NCBI RefSeq assembly: GCF_937898475.1
Contig: NZ_CALEJS010000040.1
Span: 62,001-126,000, forward strand
Length of the DNA: 64,000 bases
Direction of reading: 5' to 3'
From: an uncultured Chitinophaga sp.
GTDB taxonomy: Bacteria; Bacteroidota; Bacteroidia; Chitinophagales; Chitinophagaceae
Positions 34,637 to 43,063 of this stretch are shown one piece after another; position 1 is the stretch's first letter; the number at the start of each line of letters is the position of its first letter. The notes under the pieces were generated by a model, which made no database searches, was not told the DNA's origin, and saw only the letters and a program-made list of their open reading frames with translations. The position numbers and the translations under genes are program-made.

Positions 34637-34718
34637 GCGGGTGTGGTGAAATTGGTAGACACGCCAGACTTAGGATCTGGTGCTTCACGGCATGGGGGTT
34701 CGAGTCCCTCCACCCGCA
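34637..34718 (+). tRNA. tRNA-Leu (anticodon TAG)
   Basis: Acceptor GCGGGTG/CACCCGC, anticodon stem CCAGA/TCTGG with loop CTTAGGA (anticodon TAG), a long variable arm (TGCTTCACGGCA) as in leucine tRNAs, and T arm GGGGG-TTCGAGT-CCCTC. It is 82 nt, and CCA is not encoded. Confidence 0.95.
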
Positions 34719-34722
34719 CAAC

Positions 34723-34753
34723 AGCCATAATGATTTATCATTGTGGCTTTTTT
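34723..34753 (+). terminator. tRNA-Leu terminator
   Basis: AGCCATAATGA pairs with TCATTGTGGCT (one mismatch) and a T-run follows. Confidence 0.8.
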
Positions 34754-34776
34754 ATTTCCCTTCATTAAATACTTAG

Positions 34777-35715
34777 CTATAGCAACACCATAATCAGCGC
34801 CGCTATCAACCCATACCCCAAAACAGCACTACCAATAGCCTGACAGGTAAACTTCCTTTGCGACTTCCTGCTCTTCATGAATTCCCTTTTTACATCCTCA
34901 TGCCCTTCCACACCTGCCAGGCGGGAGAATGCCCGTTTGTTATACACCCCTTTGGAAAAAATCCATTCCCGCTGTTGCGGCAGATCTTCTGCCAGGCGGA
35001 AAAAGTAGCTGGGTTGGCGCTGTGTGATTGTATCTATCACTACCCCGGCGTACTGGCTTTGATGATATGCCAATAACGCCGTCAGGCTGTCTTTCAGCAC
35101 GCTATAGTGCAGGGTATCCATGTGTTGCAGCAGGTAGTTTGTCAGGCGGGTGCATCGCTCCTGTTCTGCGTAGATATGCGCTTTTGTATCGTTTTGTTGT
35201 GCGGCTGACACCGCCCTGAATTGCAGGTAGGGCATATACTTTTCATGCTCAGGAAGCTTTCTCCAGGCAGCGTAGGCTTCTGTGTAATGATAGTTGCTCA
35301 GGGGATAAGTTTGCCTTAGCTGCCGGCTTAGCGACAGGTAATGACTCATGTGCCAGGCGTTATTCAGGTGAAGATTTGCCTGTATGGTGTCAGTAACGGT
35401 GTTTAGCGGCAGGGCCTTCTTTTTCCCCGGGATGTTGAGCTGGTAAAGCCCGTTGTTGCACAAGGTTACCCGGAAATAGTTGCCGCGGTAACCGCCATCT
35501 GGCTGTTTATGTAATGTGTCTATTGTGATCACTGCTGCTTTATATCCCAGATGGTCGCGGTAGTGGTCAAACACCCAGGCAGCGGTGTCTTTCAGTTCAA
35601 CGTAATGAAGGTGGGATCTGCTGTCTGTTTTGAGCAGCAGGCTGTTGGTAGCTGTTTGTGCACAGGAAGGGTGGTAATGTACAAACAGCAGGATAGTGAC
35701 AAACAAATGTTTCAT
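34777..35715 (-). CDS. Hypothetical secreted protein with a C-terminal membrane helix
   Basis: A 312-residue protein, not recognised. The chosen ATG gives a signal peptide (MKHLFVTILLFVHYHPSCAQ); the open frame continues 66 codons upstream with poor composition. The mature part is helical and aromatic-rich (AYAAWRKLPEHEKYMPYLQF, LTALLAYHQSQYAGVVID), and it ends with a single hydrophobic helix (SAVLGYGLIAALIMVLL). It could be an envelope-anchored protein with its bulk in the periplasm. It is followed by the tRNA-Leu unit on the other strand. Confidence 0.6.
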   Translation of the reverse strand: MKHLFVTILLFVHYHPSCAQTATNSLLLKTDSRSHLHYVELKDTAAWVFDHYRDHLGYKAAVITIDTLHKQPDGGYRGNYFRVTLCNNGLYQLNIPGKKKALPLNTVTDTIQANLHLNNAWHMSHYLSLSRQLRQTYPLSNYHYTEAYAAWRKLPEHEKYMPYLQFRAVSAAQQNDTKAHIYAEQERCTRLTNYLLQHMDTLHYSVLKDSLTALLAYHQSQYAGVVIDTITQRQPSYFFRLAEDLPQQREWIFSKGVYNKRAFSRLAGVEGHEDVKREFMKSRKSQRKFTCQAIGSAVLGYGLIAALIMVLL

Positions 35716-35894
35716 ATCAACACTAAAGATGCAGCCGGGTAGTATTTCCATAAGAAAATGGGAAGATATTGGCGATGGATTGTTTACCGGAAAAAGCCAG
35801 GGGATGATGAGGTGATAGCTTCCCGTGTTGGCATTAGCGCGAGGGAAATTTCGGGGAGTTGGCGGGGGGTAAAAAGGAATAGGTGAAGCATAGG

Positions 35895-36030
35895 GCAAAC
35901 ACTTACTAAACACTCAGCAGGCAATCACTAAGCACTTACTAAGCAAACACTCCGCCTGCACTAAGCTTACCCCTTAGGTAAGCGTCTCGTAAGCCTATAG
36001 TAAGCGTTAAGTAGAACTAAGGGCTTAGCG
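35895..36030. repeat. Inverted-repeat element (CTTACTAAGC unit)
   Basis: The left half repeats CACTTACTAA and CACTAAGC several times and the right half carries their complements (GTAAGCGTC, GTAAGCC, AGTAAGCGTTAAG, GGGCTTAGC). The innermost pair is perfect: GCTTACC/GGTAAGC around CCTTA. Confidence 0.6.
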
Positions 36031-36155
36031 GAGCTGAGGTGGACTTGATCAGGAGTTCAGGGGGAGTTGATGCGGGGTGGTACGGGGGCGTGATGCGGGG
36101 ACCGGGAGATGGAATGCGGGTTAGTACCGGAAGATGGCAGGGTGTTATTCGGTCA

Positions 36156-36311
36156 AAGCAATCCTTTAAACAGGAATGGTAGTAGCTAAGTGTAACCATC
36201 ACCGTTTACCGTTTAAAGGATTGCTTCGGCGCGTTACGCGCTGGGCTGCGCGGCGCCTCTCAATGACGGGGGAGGAAGAACCGTTTGCTGCTAGACGGGG
36301 GAGGAAGAACC
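36156..36311. repeat. REP-like block with inverted and direct repeats
   Basis: A perfect 16-bp inverted repeat AAGCAATCCTTTAAAC (36156-36171) with GTTTAAAGGATTGCTT (36211-36226). A GC-rich hairpin (CGGCGCGTTACGCGCTGGGC) and CAATGACGGGGG follow, then an 18-bp direct repeat GACGGGGGAGGAAGAACC at 36265 and 36294. Similar blocks are common between genes in many bacteria. Confidence 0.65.
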
Positions 36312-36319
36312 TTTTACCG

Positions 36320-37132
36320 CTATGACGGCACCGGCGGCCCGTTTACCGTCGCAATACAGGAATGCCGCACTTCTTCTTCCGCAGCAGAGAGTGATACACT
36401 CCGGTTGCGGAATACAAACCGTTTACGATATGCCTTTGCTAAGATAGCTGCCGGTATACGTACCTGGTCAGCCGGTACTTCAAGATGAATAATATCCGCA
36501 GCTATGTAGCGGCGGTCATTAGTGGGATATAATACGCCGTTAGTGTCTTTACAGGCGCGGCATTGCAAGGTCACCATCAGCACACCTTCTCCTTCGGCAG
36601 GAACGCTCAGGGCTAGTCCGTTGAAAGGTACATCATCATTTAACTCAATGACAGCGGTAGATGATTCGGCACTCACTACACGATGTGTGCGGAAATTCAC
36701 TCTTACCGCAATCAGGCGAAGCTCCAGGTGGGTATGGGCGCCGGGTGGCTCCAGCTCCTGCGCGGGTACGTGCAGGGTACCGTTTGCCGTAAATACAGGC
36801 GGAATGGTGAACAGCTTTTCCAGTCCCGTATAGCGGTTAAAGTGAAAGCCCAGCAGATCGGGGAAATTATCTGCACCGGATTGAATGAACAACTTATTCA
36901 AACGGTTCACCAAGGTACCGTCGTGGCGTATGCCCAGGTGCGGACGAAAAGCGCTGCGCAGCAGCTTTCCTTTCCGGCTGGCAATACCGAAGCGACGGGC
37001 AGCGCGTTTAGTTGCAGCTGTCTGTTGTATGTTGTCCGGCATGCTACGGAAGAAATATTTGCCATTTCTGCGGTAGCCTATCACGTTATCAAGTCTGCCG
37101 GTGAACTTGTGAATGCCGACTTGTAGCGCCAT
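36320..37132 (-). CDS. Hypothetical protein of a Bacteroidota family
   Basis: A 270-residue protein, not firmly recognised. Its first 70 residues (MALQVGIHKFTGRLDNVIGY, then a basic KRAARRFGIASRKGKLLRSAF) resemble a family seen as single genes in Bacteroidota, where the start GxIxKFxGxIxxxxxY and a Thr/Ala/Arg-rich helix recur. The rest is beta-rich (LELRLIAVRVNFRTHRVV, AVIELNDDVPFNGLALSV) with paired Cys (QCRACKD). The basic N-terminus could bind nucleic acid or a wall polymer. It lies next to a repeat-rich spacer. No function is assigned. Confidence 0.6.
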   Translation of the reverse strand: MALQVGIHKFTGRLDNVIGYRRNGKYFFRSMPDNIQQTAATKRAARRFGIASRKGKLLRSAFRPHLGIRHDGTLVNRLNKLFIQSGADNFPDLLGFHFNRYTGLEKLFTIPPVFTANGTLHVPAQELEPPGAHTHLELRLIAVRVNFRTHRVVSAESSTAVIELNDDVPFNGLALSVPAEGEGVLMVTLQCRACKDTNGVLYPTNDRRYIAADIIHLEVPADQVRIPAAILAKAYRKRFVFRNRSVSLSAAEEEVRHSCIATVNGPPVPS

Positions 37133-37375
37133 GAGCAGTTATTTTATATGAAAATAAGGGAAACATTTTAAACCTGGTGCAGGGGTAGTAATTTCTTGAT
37201 CTGGATCAATTTTTTGAGGGTATTTATGCCGATTTAGGTGCAGTAGCGGTTTGGCGGCCAGCCAAGATTATCTTATTTTTACGCAGGTCCGCATAACATT
37301 CTGATCCCTGTAACAGCATGGCCGGTGATGAATGTGCGATGCTGATCATCCCCAAAAATAAAACCAGCTTAATAT

Positions 37376-37888
37376 ATGAGATACCAGGCAAATTTAGATT
37401 CCTTGTCAAAAATCATTACGAATGTGTTCATCATTATAGCACTGATGATGTTATTGCTGCACATCACCAATGTCACCAACACCGCTTCAGGCTTTCCCTT
37501 TTATTCATACATTCTCCTCCCGGTAATACTGATTGCATGGGGCCTGAGCCCGCAATACTACGAGGTAACAGATGGGGTGATCATTATCAAAAGGCCTTTT
37601 AAAAGTATTCATGTGCCCATAGAAAAGATCAGTACAATAAGCACCACTACCAGGGCTGAGCTGGGCTTCAGCGTACGTGTTTTCGGTATCGGGGGGCTTT
37701 TTGGTTACCTGGGCAGTTTCAGATCAAGTGTGATTGGCTACCATCAAAGCTGGTGTACCAACCGGGAACATCTGGTGCTGATCGAATATGACAACAAAAA
37801 AATGCTGATCAGCCCATCAGACCCGGTAGGCTTTGTACAACATGTAAATACACTGCAACGTACCGTTCCATCCGGCAGTAATGATTAG
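37376..37888 (+). CDS. Bacterial PH-domain-like membrane protein
   Basis: A 170-residue protein with two N-terminal hydrophobic helices (VFIIIALMMLLLHI and YILLPVILIAWGL) and a C-terminal PH-like beta-domain (YYEVTDGVIIIKRPFKSIHV, ISTISTTTRAELGFSVRVFG, HLVLIEYDNKKMLISPSDP). Such proteins bind membrane surfaces or partners in stress or transport complexes; the role is not known here. It is a single gene with a terminator after it. Confidence 0.75.
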   Translation: MRYQANLDSLSKIITNVFIIIALMMLLLHITNVTNTASGFPFYSYILLPVILIAWGLSPQYYEVTDGVIIIKRPFKSIHVPIEKISTISTTTRAELGFSVRVFGIGGLFGYLGSFRSSVIGYHQSWCTNREHLVLIEYDNKKMLISPSDPVGFVQHVNTLQRTVPSGSND

Positions 37889-37913
37889 CCGCGTTGAACC
37901 TGAAAGAAATGTA

Positions 37914-37943
37914 AAAGGGAAGATCACAGTGATCTTCCCTTTG
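37914..37943. terminator. Terminator between convergent genes
   Basis: Perfect 14-bp arms AAAGGGAAGATCAC/GTGATCTTCCCTTT with T-rich flanks on both strands. Confidence 0.75.
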
Positions 37944-37983
37944 TTGTTAACCGGGATATATAGTAGTCTTTACAGTTTGCGGC

Positions 37984-38928
37984 TTACCGCATTTTGCAAA
38001 GCGTCTCTATCAGCTCAGTTACTTCGGTACCATGATACCTGGCAAAACCCAGGCTCAGTGCTTTCTGAAAATCGGTACAGGCATCGCTGTTCCTTTTCAG
38101 GGCGGCGTATATCAGTCCCCTGTTCTTAAAGGCATAAGCATTTACGGGCAATACGTTGATGGCGTTATTGATGTCTTCCAGGGCGCCCTGCAGGTCGTTC
38201 AGCTTATACTTTATATAGCCGCGGTTGTTCAGCGCATAGGCTTCGCCGGGTTTGAAGGAGAGCAGCCTGTTGCTGATATCGAGCGCTTTCTGGTATTGCC
38301 CCAGGTTGGAATATAAATAGGCCAGGTTGCCGTAACCGCCTTCAAAAGTAGAATCCAGCTGAATGGCTTTTTCCAGGCAGGCGATGGCTTCCTGCGGCTG
38401 ATCCATATGCGGCAGCAGTCCACCCAGGTTCTCCAGGGCGCACACGCTGTTGGGGTTGTATTTAAGCGCTTCGCGGAAATCTGCTGCGGCGCCCGCATGA
38501 TCGCCAGATAGTCTCTTTGCCACTGCCCTGTTCACCAGGATGGTCTCTTTATCGGCGGCGCTGTCTGCATACTGCAGTGCCTCGTCATAATCCCTGATGG
38601 CCGCTTCAAAATCTTCCAGGTCGGTCTCCAGGTCAGCGCGCCAGCGGTAAGCCGGCCAGTAGCTGGGATCGGCGTTCAGTGAAAGGGCAAGATCCTGCAG
38701 GGCTTTCTCATGTTCGTTGATCTCCGCATAGGCATGGCCTCTCAGCGCCAGGACTTCGGCATCATCCGGCGCCTGGCTCAGTATCCGGGTATAGACGGCA
38801 ATGGCCTCCCCGTATTCACCGCCGTTGGTGAGCGCTACTGTGCTGTCTGTAAGGGGGGTATTGTCCTGGGAATGGGCATAGGAAATGCAGGCGAGCATCC
38901 ATAGGTATAGTAGGGCTATTTTCTTCAT
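37984..38928 (-). CDS. Exported TPR-repeat protein
   Basis: A 314-residue protein with a signal peptide (MKKIALLYLWMLACISYAHS) and about eight tetratricopeptide repeats. Examples are AIAVYTRILSQAPDDAEVL, ALQDLALSLNADPSYWPAY, AIACLEKAIQLDSTFEGG and ALDISNRLLSFKPGEAYAL. TPRs form a superhelix for protein contacts, probably in the periplasm or at the outer membrane. There is no enzymatic motif. It is convergent with the PH-like gene; it may serve secretion or assembly complexes, but a partner is not evident. Confidence 0.88.
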   Translation of the reverse strand: MKKIALLYLWMLACISYAHSQDNTPLTDSTVALTNGGEYGEAIAVYTRILSQAPDDAEVLALRGHAYAEINEHEKALQDLALSLNADPSYWPAYRWRADLETDLEDFEAAIRDYDEALQYADSAADKETILVNRAVAKRLSGDHAGAAADFREALKYNPNSVCALENLGGLLPHMDQPQEAIACLEKAIQLDSTFEGGYGNLAYLYSNLGQYQKALDISNRLLSFKPGEAYALNNRGYIKYKLNDLQGALEDINNAINVLPVNAYAFKNRGLIYAALKRNSDACTDFQKALSLGFARYHGTEVTELIETLCKMR

Positions 38929-39112
38929 ATGTTTGTTACTAAAACAAAACCATTTAACGCACCAAAATACGAAAAAACGGCGGAATCTGCAAGGGGGTGG
39001 CCGGGAGCGGGAGGGTTAAAAAGCGGGGTTAAAAAGCCCTGATGCAGGGTACATCCGGGCTGGCGGCTAAAATTTTGCAAATATTTTGCAAGCAAACTTC
39101 AGCTAAACGCAC

Positions 39113-39120
39113 TATCTTCG
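39113..39120 (+). promoter_or_regulatory. Possible tig promoter -7 box
   Basis: TATCTTCG is one base from TAnnTTTG. TTTG at 39085-39088 is 24 bases upstream, longer than the usual 19-21, so the match is tentative. Confidence 0.35.
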
Positions 39121-39197
39121 CGCTTCTGAAAAGATAGTCATTTTTTTGTAACTACTTGACAGATAGATTTTTACCAGGGAGTTTGCAAGGAGCTGAG

Positions 39198-39287
39198 GGC
39201 GTACTTCACGCCATAAAGGCGTTAGGTCACCAAGTATATATCTTCCCCGCTGCCATTCCTTCGTGCCTAGTGACTTCATGGCAGAAA
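39198..39287. repeat. Inverted-repeat element (CTTCGTGNC unit) in the tig leader
   Basis: The left arm, read as its complement, gives ACTTGGTGACCTAACGCC and TTTATGGCGTGAAG; the right arm is CTTCGTGCCTAGTGACTTCATGGC. Each is made of a CTT-GTG-like unit of about 9 bases. CTGCCAT/ATGGCAG and ACGCC/GGCGT can pair locally. Confidence 0.6.
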
Positions 39288-39341
39288 AAATAATTCAGGA
39301 ACTATTATTGCACATACAGAACACTTTTATTAATAATTATT

Positions 39342-40724
39342 ATGGCAACCGTTACCAGAGAAAACATTGGTTTATTGAACGATAAGATCACTGTGAAAGT
39401 GAGCCAGGAAGATTACCTTCCTAATTTTGACAAAGCAGTAAAACAGTTCAGCAAAGCTGCTAATATTCCCGGTTTCCGTAAAGGAATGGTGCCGGCTGGT
39501 ATGGTAAAAAAGATGCACGGTCAGGCGCTGTTTGCTGACGAGGTGCTGAAAACCGTTGAGAAAGAACTGATGGGCTATCTCCAGAACGAGAAGCTGGACA
39601 TCTTTGCCCAACCCCTGTCTCTCGAAAAAGAATCCAAGAATTTCGACTTTAACAAGCCCGAAGAATATGCCTTCGATTTTGAAGTGGGCCTGAAACCTTC
39701 TTTCGAGGTATCTCCCCTGGAATCCGGCAAAACCACCCTTACCCGCTACAAGATCAAAGCTACCGATGCGGAAGTGGAAGAGGAAGTAAAACGCCTGCAG
39801 ATCAAAGGCGGTAACATGACCGAGCCGGAAGCTATTGATAATGAAGACAATGTACTGAACGTTGAGTTTGAAGAATGCGACGCACAGGGCAATGTGATCG
39901 AAGGCGGTATCAAGAAAGACAACTCCCTGCTGCTGAAATACTTCTCTGCCTCCCTGCAGGAGCAGCTGAAAGGCAAGAAAACCGGCGACACACTGGTGTT
40001 CCAGCTGGCTCCTTCCTTTGACGCTGAAAGACTGGGCTGGATACTGAAAGACCTGGGCTTTGACGAGAAAGACGAGGCTGCCGCCCAGAAATACTTTAAA
40101 CTGACCATCACCAAAGTAGGCCTCATTGAAAAGCGCGAGCTGAACGAAGCGTTCTTCAAAGAGATCTACCCGAACGAAAATATCACCACAGAAGAAGCTT
40201 TCAAAGCTAAACTGAAAGAAGAGATCGAGAAATACTGGGATTCCGAAAGCCGTAACCGCCTTCATAACGACCTGTTTGAAACGCTGGTGCACGAAACTGC
40301 CATGGAACTGCCCAAAGATTTCCTGAAACGCTGGCTGCAGACCGGTGGCGAAAAACCCAAGACCGCCGAAGAAGCCGAAAAAGAATATCCGAACTTTGAC
40401 CACCAGCTGCGCTGGACGCTTATAAGCGATAAACTGATCCGCGAAAATCAACTGGAAGTTTCCTTTGAGGAACTCAGAGAAGGCGCCAAACAGAAATTAC
40501 TGGGCTACTACGGCGCAGGCGCTGCCCTTGACGGGGCCGACTGGCTGGACAGCTACCTGGACCGCCTGATGCAGGATGAGAAATTTGTAGACCAGACCTA
40601 TCGCGAAATGGTGACCCAGAAACTGTTCGAGTGGGCAGAAACCAAGGTGGATCTTAAAGAAGAGGAAATAACAGCCGAAGAATTTGCTAAATTACCTCAT
40701 AAACATCACCATCATGAACATTAA
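39342..40724 (+). CDS. tig: Trigger factor
   Basis: Ribosome-bound chaperone and peptidyl-prolyl isomerase. The 460-residue protein has the N-terminal ribosome-binding domain with the signature-like NIPGFRKGMVPAGMVKKMHG, a divergent PPIase region (about 150-240) and the C-terminal helical chaperone arms. The last residues are His-rich (PHKHHHHEH), a natural metal-binding-like tail. The stop overlaps the clpP start by 11 bases, coupling the two. clpX follows, the common tig-clpP-clpX order. Confidence 0.96.
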   Translation: MATVTRENIGLLNDKITVKVSQEDYLPNFDKAVKQFSKAANIPGFRKGMVPAGMVKKMHGQALFADEVLKTVEKELMGYLQNEKLDIFAQPLSLEKESKNFDFNKPEEYAFDFEVGLKPSFEVSPLESGKTTLTRYKIKATDAEVEEEVKRLQIKGGNMTEPEAIDNEDNVLNVEFEECDAQGNVIEGGIKKDNSLLLKYFSASLQEQLKGKKTGDTLVFQLAPSFDAERLGWILKDLGFDEKDEAAAQKYFKLTITKVGLIEKRELNEAFFKEIYPNENITTEEAFKAKLKEEIEKYWDSESRNRLHNDLFETLVHETAMELPKDFLKRWLQTGGEKPKTAEEAEKEYPNFDHQLRWTLISDKLIRENQLEVSFEELREGAKQKLLGYYGAGAALDGADWLDSYLDRLMQDEKFVDQTYREMVTQKLFEWAETKVDLKEEEITAEEFAKLPHKHHHHEH

Positions 40725-41415
40725 TAACGAATTTAGAAAATATGCGATCCAGCATCGCGGAATCAGCAGCCTGGTAGTAGATAGCTATGCACGCCATCAG
40801 ATCAACGCATTGACGCCCTACATCATTGAGGAGCGCCCGATGAACGTTGCTACCATGGACGTTTTTTCCCGCCTGATGATGGACCGGATCATATTCCTGG
40901 GCGACCCGATCAATGACTACGTAGCCAACGTGGTTACCGCCCAGCTGCTGTTCCTGGAATCTACAGACCGTAACCGTGATGTACAGATGTATATCAATAG
41001 CCCTGGTGGTAGTGTGTATGCGGGTTTAGGTATCTATGACACCATGCAGATCATCGCCCCGGACGTAGCCACTATCTGTACAGGTATGGCCGCCTCCTTC
41101 GGCGCTGTACTGCTGGTAGCAGGTGTGAAAGGCAAACGTACCGCCCTGAAACACGCCCGTGTAATGATCCACCAGCCTCATGGCGGCGCAGAAGGCCAGA
41201 CCTCCGATATCGAGATCACCGCCCGCGAGTTCGTGAAGCTGAAGAAAGAACTGAACGAGATCATCGCTACCCATTGCGGTCAGCCGTTCAAGAAAGTGGA
41301 AAAAGACTCCGACCGTGACTACTGGATGACCGCCGATGAAGCCAAAGAATACGGCATTATCGACGACGTGCTGGACAGGAACCCGAGGAAGAAACAGGAA
41401 AACACGCCGCAGTAA
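40714..41415 (+). CDS. clpP: ATP-dependent Clp protease proteolytic subunit
   Basis: The serine protease chambers of the Clp system. From ATG 40714 the protein has 233 residues with Ser128 (GMAASFGAVLL), His153 (MIHQPHGG) and Asp198 (EKDSDRDYW) as the triad, and oligomerisation motifs NSPGGSVYAGLGIYD. The longer open frame from 40684 overlaps tig more deeply and has no conserved residues, so 40714 is preferred: the sequence ATGAACATTAA contains both the clpP start and the tig stop. A terminator separates it from clpX. Confidence 0.96.
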   Translation: MNINNEFRKYAIQHRGISSLVVDSYARHQINALTPYIIEERPMNVATMDVFSRLMMDRIIFLGDPINDYVANVVTAQLLFLESTDRNRDVQMYINSPGGSVYAGLGIYDTMQIIAPDVATICTGMAASFGAVLLVAGVKGKRTALKHARVMIHQPHGGAEGQTSDIEITAREFVKLKKELNEIIATHCGQPFKKVEKDSDRDYWMTADEAKEYGIIDDVLDRNPRKKQENTPQ

Positions 41416-41428
41416 GCGCATCATAGAG

Positions 41429-41479
41429 AAAGGAGAAACGGAGGAAGGGCAACCGCCTTTGCTCCGTTTCTCCTTTTTT
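41429..41479 (+). terminator. Terminator between clpP and clpX
   Basis: Perfect 15-bp arms AAAGGAGAAACGGAG (41429-41443) and CTCCGTTTCTCCTTT (41462-41476), followed by TTT. Confidence 0.88.
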
Positions 41480-41498
41480 CTGTTTTTCCTATTTTACC

Positions 41499-41506
41499 TA
41501 ACTTTG
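41499..41506 (+). promoter_or_regulatory. clpX promoter -7 box
   Basis: TAACTTTG, an exact TAnnTTTG match, 36 bases before the clpX ATG. A T-rich -33 region follows the clpP terminator. Confidence 0.6.
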
Positions 41507-41541
41507 TTAGCTTAGCTGCCTAATAAATAAACTAATCACGG

Positions 41542-42774
41542 ATGAAAGAATCCAAAATACGTTGTTCCTTCTGCAACCGCTCCAAAGATGAGGTGCAGAT
41601 ACTGATTGCCGGTGCAGAAGGCCATATTTGTGAGAATTGTGTGGCCAACGCACAGGAAATTATAGAACAGGAGCTGTTCCAGCATAATAAAAAGGCCCCC
41701 TCCCACTTTGTACCCAAAGTGGCAAAGCCGGTTGAAATCAAGAAATTCCTGGACGAATACGTGATTGGCCAGGACGATGCCAAGAAAATACTGGCCGTAG
41801 CGGTATATAACCACTACAAACGTCTTAACCAGCAGATCGGCGAAGATGAGGTGGAAATAGAAAAATCCAACATCATCATGGTAGGAGAAACCGGTACGGG
41901 AAAAACCCTGCTGGCTAAATCCATTGCCAAACTGCTGAACGTACCTTTCACCATTGTAGACGCTACCGTGTTTACAGAAGCAGGGTATGTAGGAGAAGAT
42001 GTGGAAAGCATCCTGACCCGCCTGCTGCAGGTGTGCAACTATGACGTAGAGGCTGCCGAAAGAGGCATTGTATATATCGATGAGATTGACAAGATCGCCC
42101 GTAAGAGCGATAATCCTTCCATTACCCGCGATGTGAGCGGCGAAGGTGTACAGCAAGGCCTGCTGAAACTGCTGGAAGGTACCGAAGTGCTGGTGCCCCC
42201 GCAAGGCGGACGTAAACACCCGGAACAAAAGCTGATCAAGGTAAATACACAGAACATCCTGTTTATCTGCGGCGGCGCTTTTGACGGTGTAGACAGGATC
42301 ATCAGCAGAAGGGTGCAAACACATTCCATCGGCTTTACCGTAGATAAAGAGAAAGAAGAGGAAACCAAAAAGCACATCCTGCGCTATGTGAACAGCCAGG
42401 ACCTGAAGTCTTTCGGCCTCATCCCCGAACTGCTGGGCCGCCTGCCGGTGGTGACTTACCTGAACTCACTGGACAGGGACGCGCTGAAGGCAATCCTCAC
42501 CCAACCCAAGAACGCACTCGTTAAACAATACAAGAAACTCTTCAAGGTAGAAGGTATTGAACTGAATATAGACGAAGATGCAATAGATTACATCGTAGAC
42601 AAAGCCATGGAATTCAAACTCGGCGCCCGTGGCCTGCGCTCCATCTGCGAGGTGGTAATGAGCGAAGCGATGTTCCACCTGCCGTCTACCAGCGAAAAAG
42701 TATTCTTACTCACCAAGTCTTATGCCCAGGAAAGACTGGAGCAATCCACACTGGTGAAACTCAAAGTAGCTTAA
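41542..42774 (+). CDS. clpX: ATP-dependent Clp protease ATP-binding subunit ClpX
   Basis: Unfoldase that feeds proteins to ClpP. The 410-residue protein has the N-terminal C4 zinc finger (CSFCNRSKDEVQ, HICENC), the AAA+ domain with Walker A GETGTGKTLLAKS, Walker B IVYIDEIDKIARK and sensor regions, the pore loop GYVGEDVES, and the C-terminal GARGLRSICE sensor-2 region. Length is normal. It has its own promoter and precedes a small gene with a 9-base gap. Confidence 0.97.
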   Translation: MKESKIRCSFCNRSKDEVQILIAGAEGHICENCVANAQEIIEQELFQHNKKAPSHFVPKVAKPVEIKKFLDEYVIGQDDAKKILAVAVYNHYKRLNQQIGEDEVEIEKSNIIMVGETGTGKTLLAKSIAKLLNVPFTIVDATVFTEAGYVGEDVESILTRLLQVCNYDVEAAERGIVYIDEIDKIARKSDNPSITRDVSGEGVQQGLLKLLEGTEVLVPPQGGRKHPEQKLIKVNTQNILFICGGAFDGVDRIISRRVQTHSIGFTVDKEKEEETKKHILRYVNSQDLKSFGLIPELLGRLPVVTYLNSLDRDALKAILTQPKNALVKQYKKLFKVEGIELNIDEDAIDYIVDKAMEFKLGARGLRSICEVVMSEAMFHLPSTSEKVFLLTKSYAQERLEQSTLVKLKVA

Positions 42775-42783
42775 AACATATTT

Positions 42784-42984
42784 ATGCAGGAACTCATTCA
42801 GCAACTCCAGGAAAAAGCAGGGCTCAGCGCAGAACAGGCCACTAAAACAATTGAAGTGGTAAAAGACTTTGTGAAAAGCAAAGTGCCCCCCTTCATTGGT
42901 GAAACCGTTGATAAATGGTTTGCCAGCGCCGGCGGCGCCAACCAGCAGGCCCCCGAACAGCAGGATGATTTCCTCGACAATTGA
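42784..42984 (+). CDS. Small conserved protein downstream of clpX
   Basis: A 66-residue protein, not recognised by name. A helical N-terminus (MQELIQQLQEKAGLSAEQAT), IEVVKDFVKSKVPPFIGETV and a Gln/Asp-rich tail (QQAPEQQDDFLDN) are seen. The pattern recalls the C-terminal helices of small DUF2267-like or chaperone-associated proteins. It is 9 bases from clpX, so it is co-transcribed and may modulate Clp function. A bidirectional terminator follows. Confidence 0.7.
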   Translation: MQELIQQLQEKAGLSAEQATKTIEVVKDFVKSKVPPFIGETVDKWFASAGGANQQAPEQQDDFLDN

Positions 42985-42998
42985 ATTAATAATTAATA

Positions 42999-43051
42999 AA
43001 TAAAAAAATAAGAGACGCGGAGGTGATCTTCGCGTCTCTTATTTTTTTATT
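42999..43051. terminator. Bidirectional terminator of clpX and cytochrome c operons
   Basis: Perfect 21-bp arms (42999-43019 and 43031-43051) with core AATAAGAGACGCG/CGCGTCTCTTATT and T-runs in both directions. Confidence 0.92.
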
Positions 43052-43063
43052 AATACCTATTAA

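Larger units (their letters stand above)
38929..39341. other. Spacer upstream of tig
   Basis: A 413-base region without a gene. It contains a likely tig promoter (39113-39120), a repeat block (39198-39287) and an AT-rich leader. A structured leader for tig is possible because the repeat arms would lie in the transcript. Confidence 0.5.

Noticed and set aside
36265..36311. Possible CRISPR-like array
   Set aside because: Only two 18-bp copies with an 11-base spacer and no cas genes; treated as a direct repeat.
39372..40451. 359-codon minus-strand open frame
   Set aside because: Antisense to tig; Phe/Gln-rich composition typical of a reverse-complement shadow.
41536..42375. 279-codon minus-strand open frame
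   Set aside because: Shadow of clpX.
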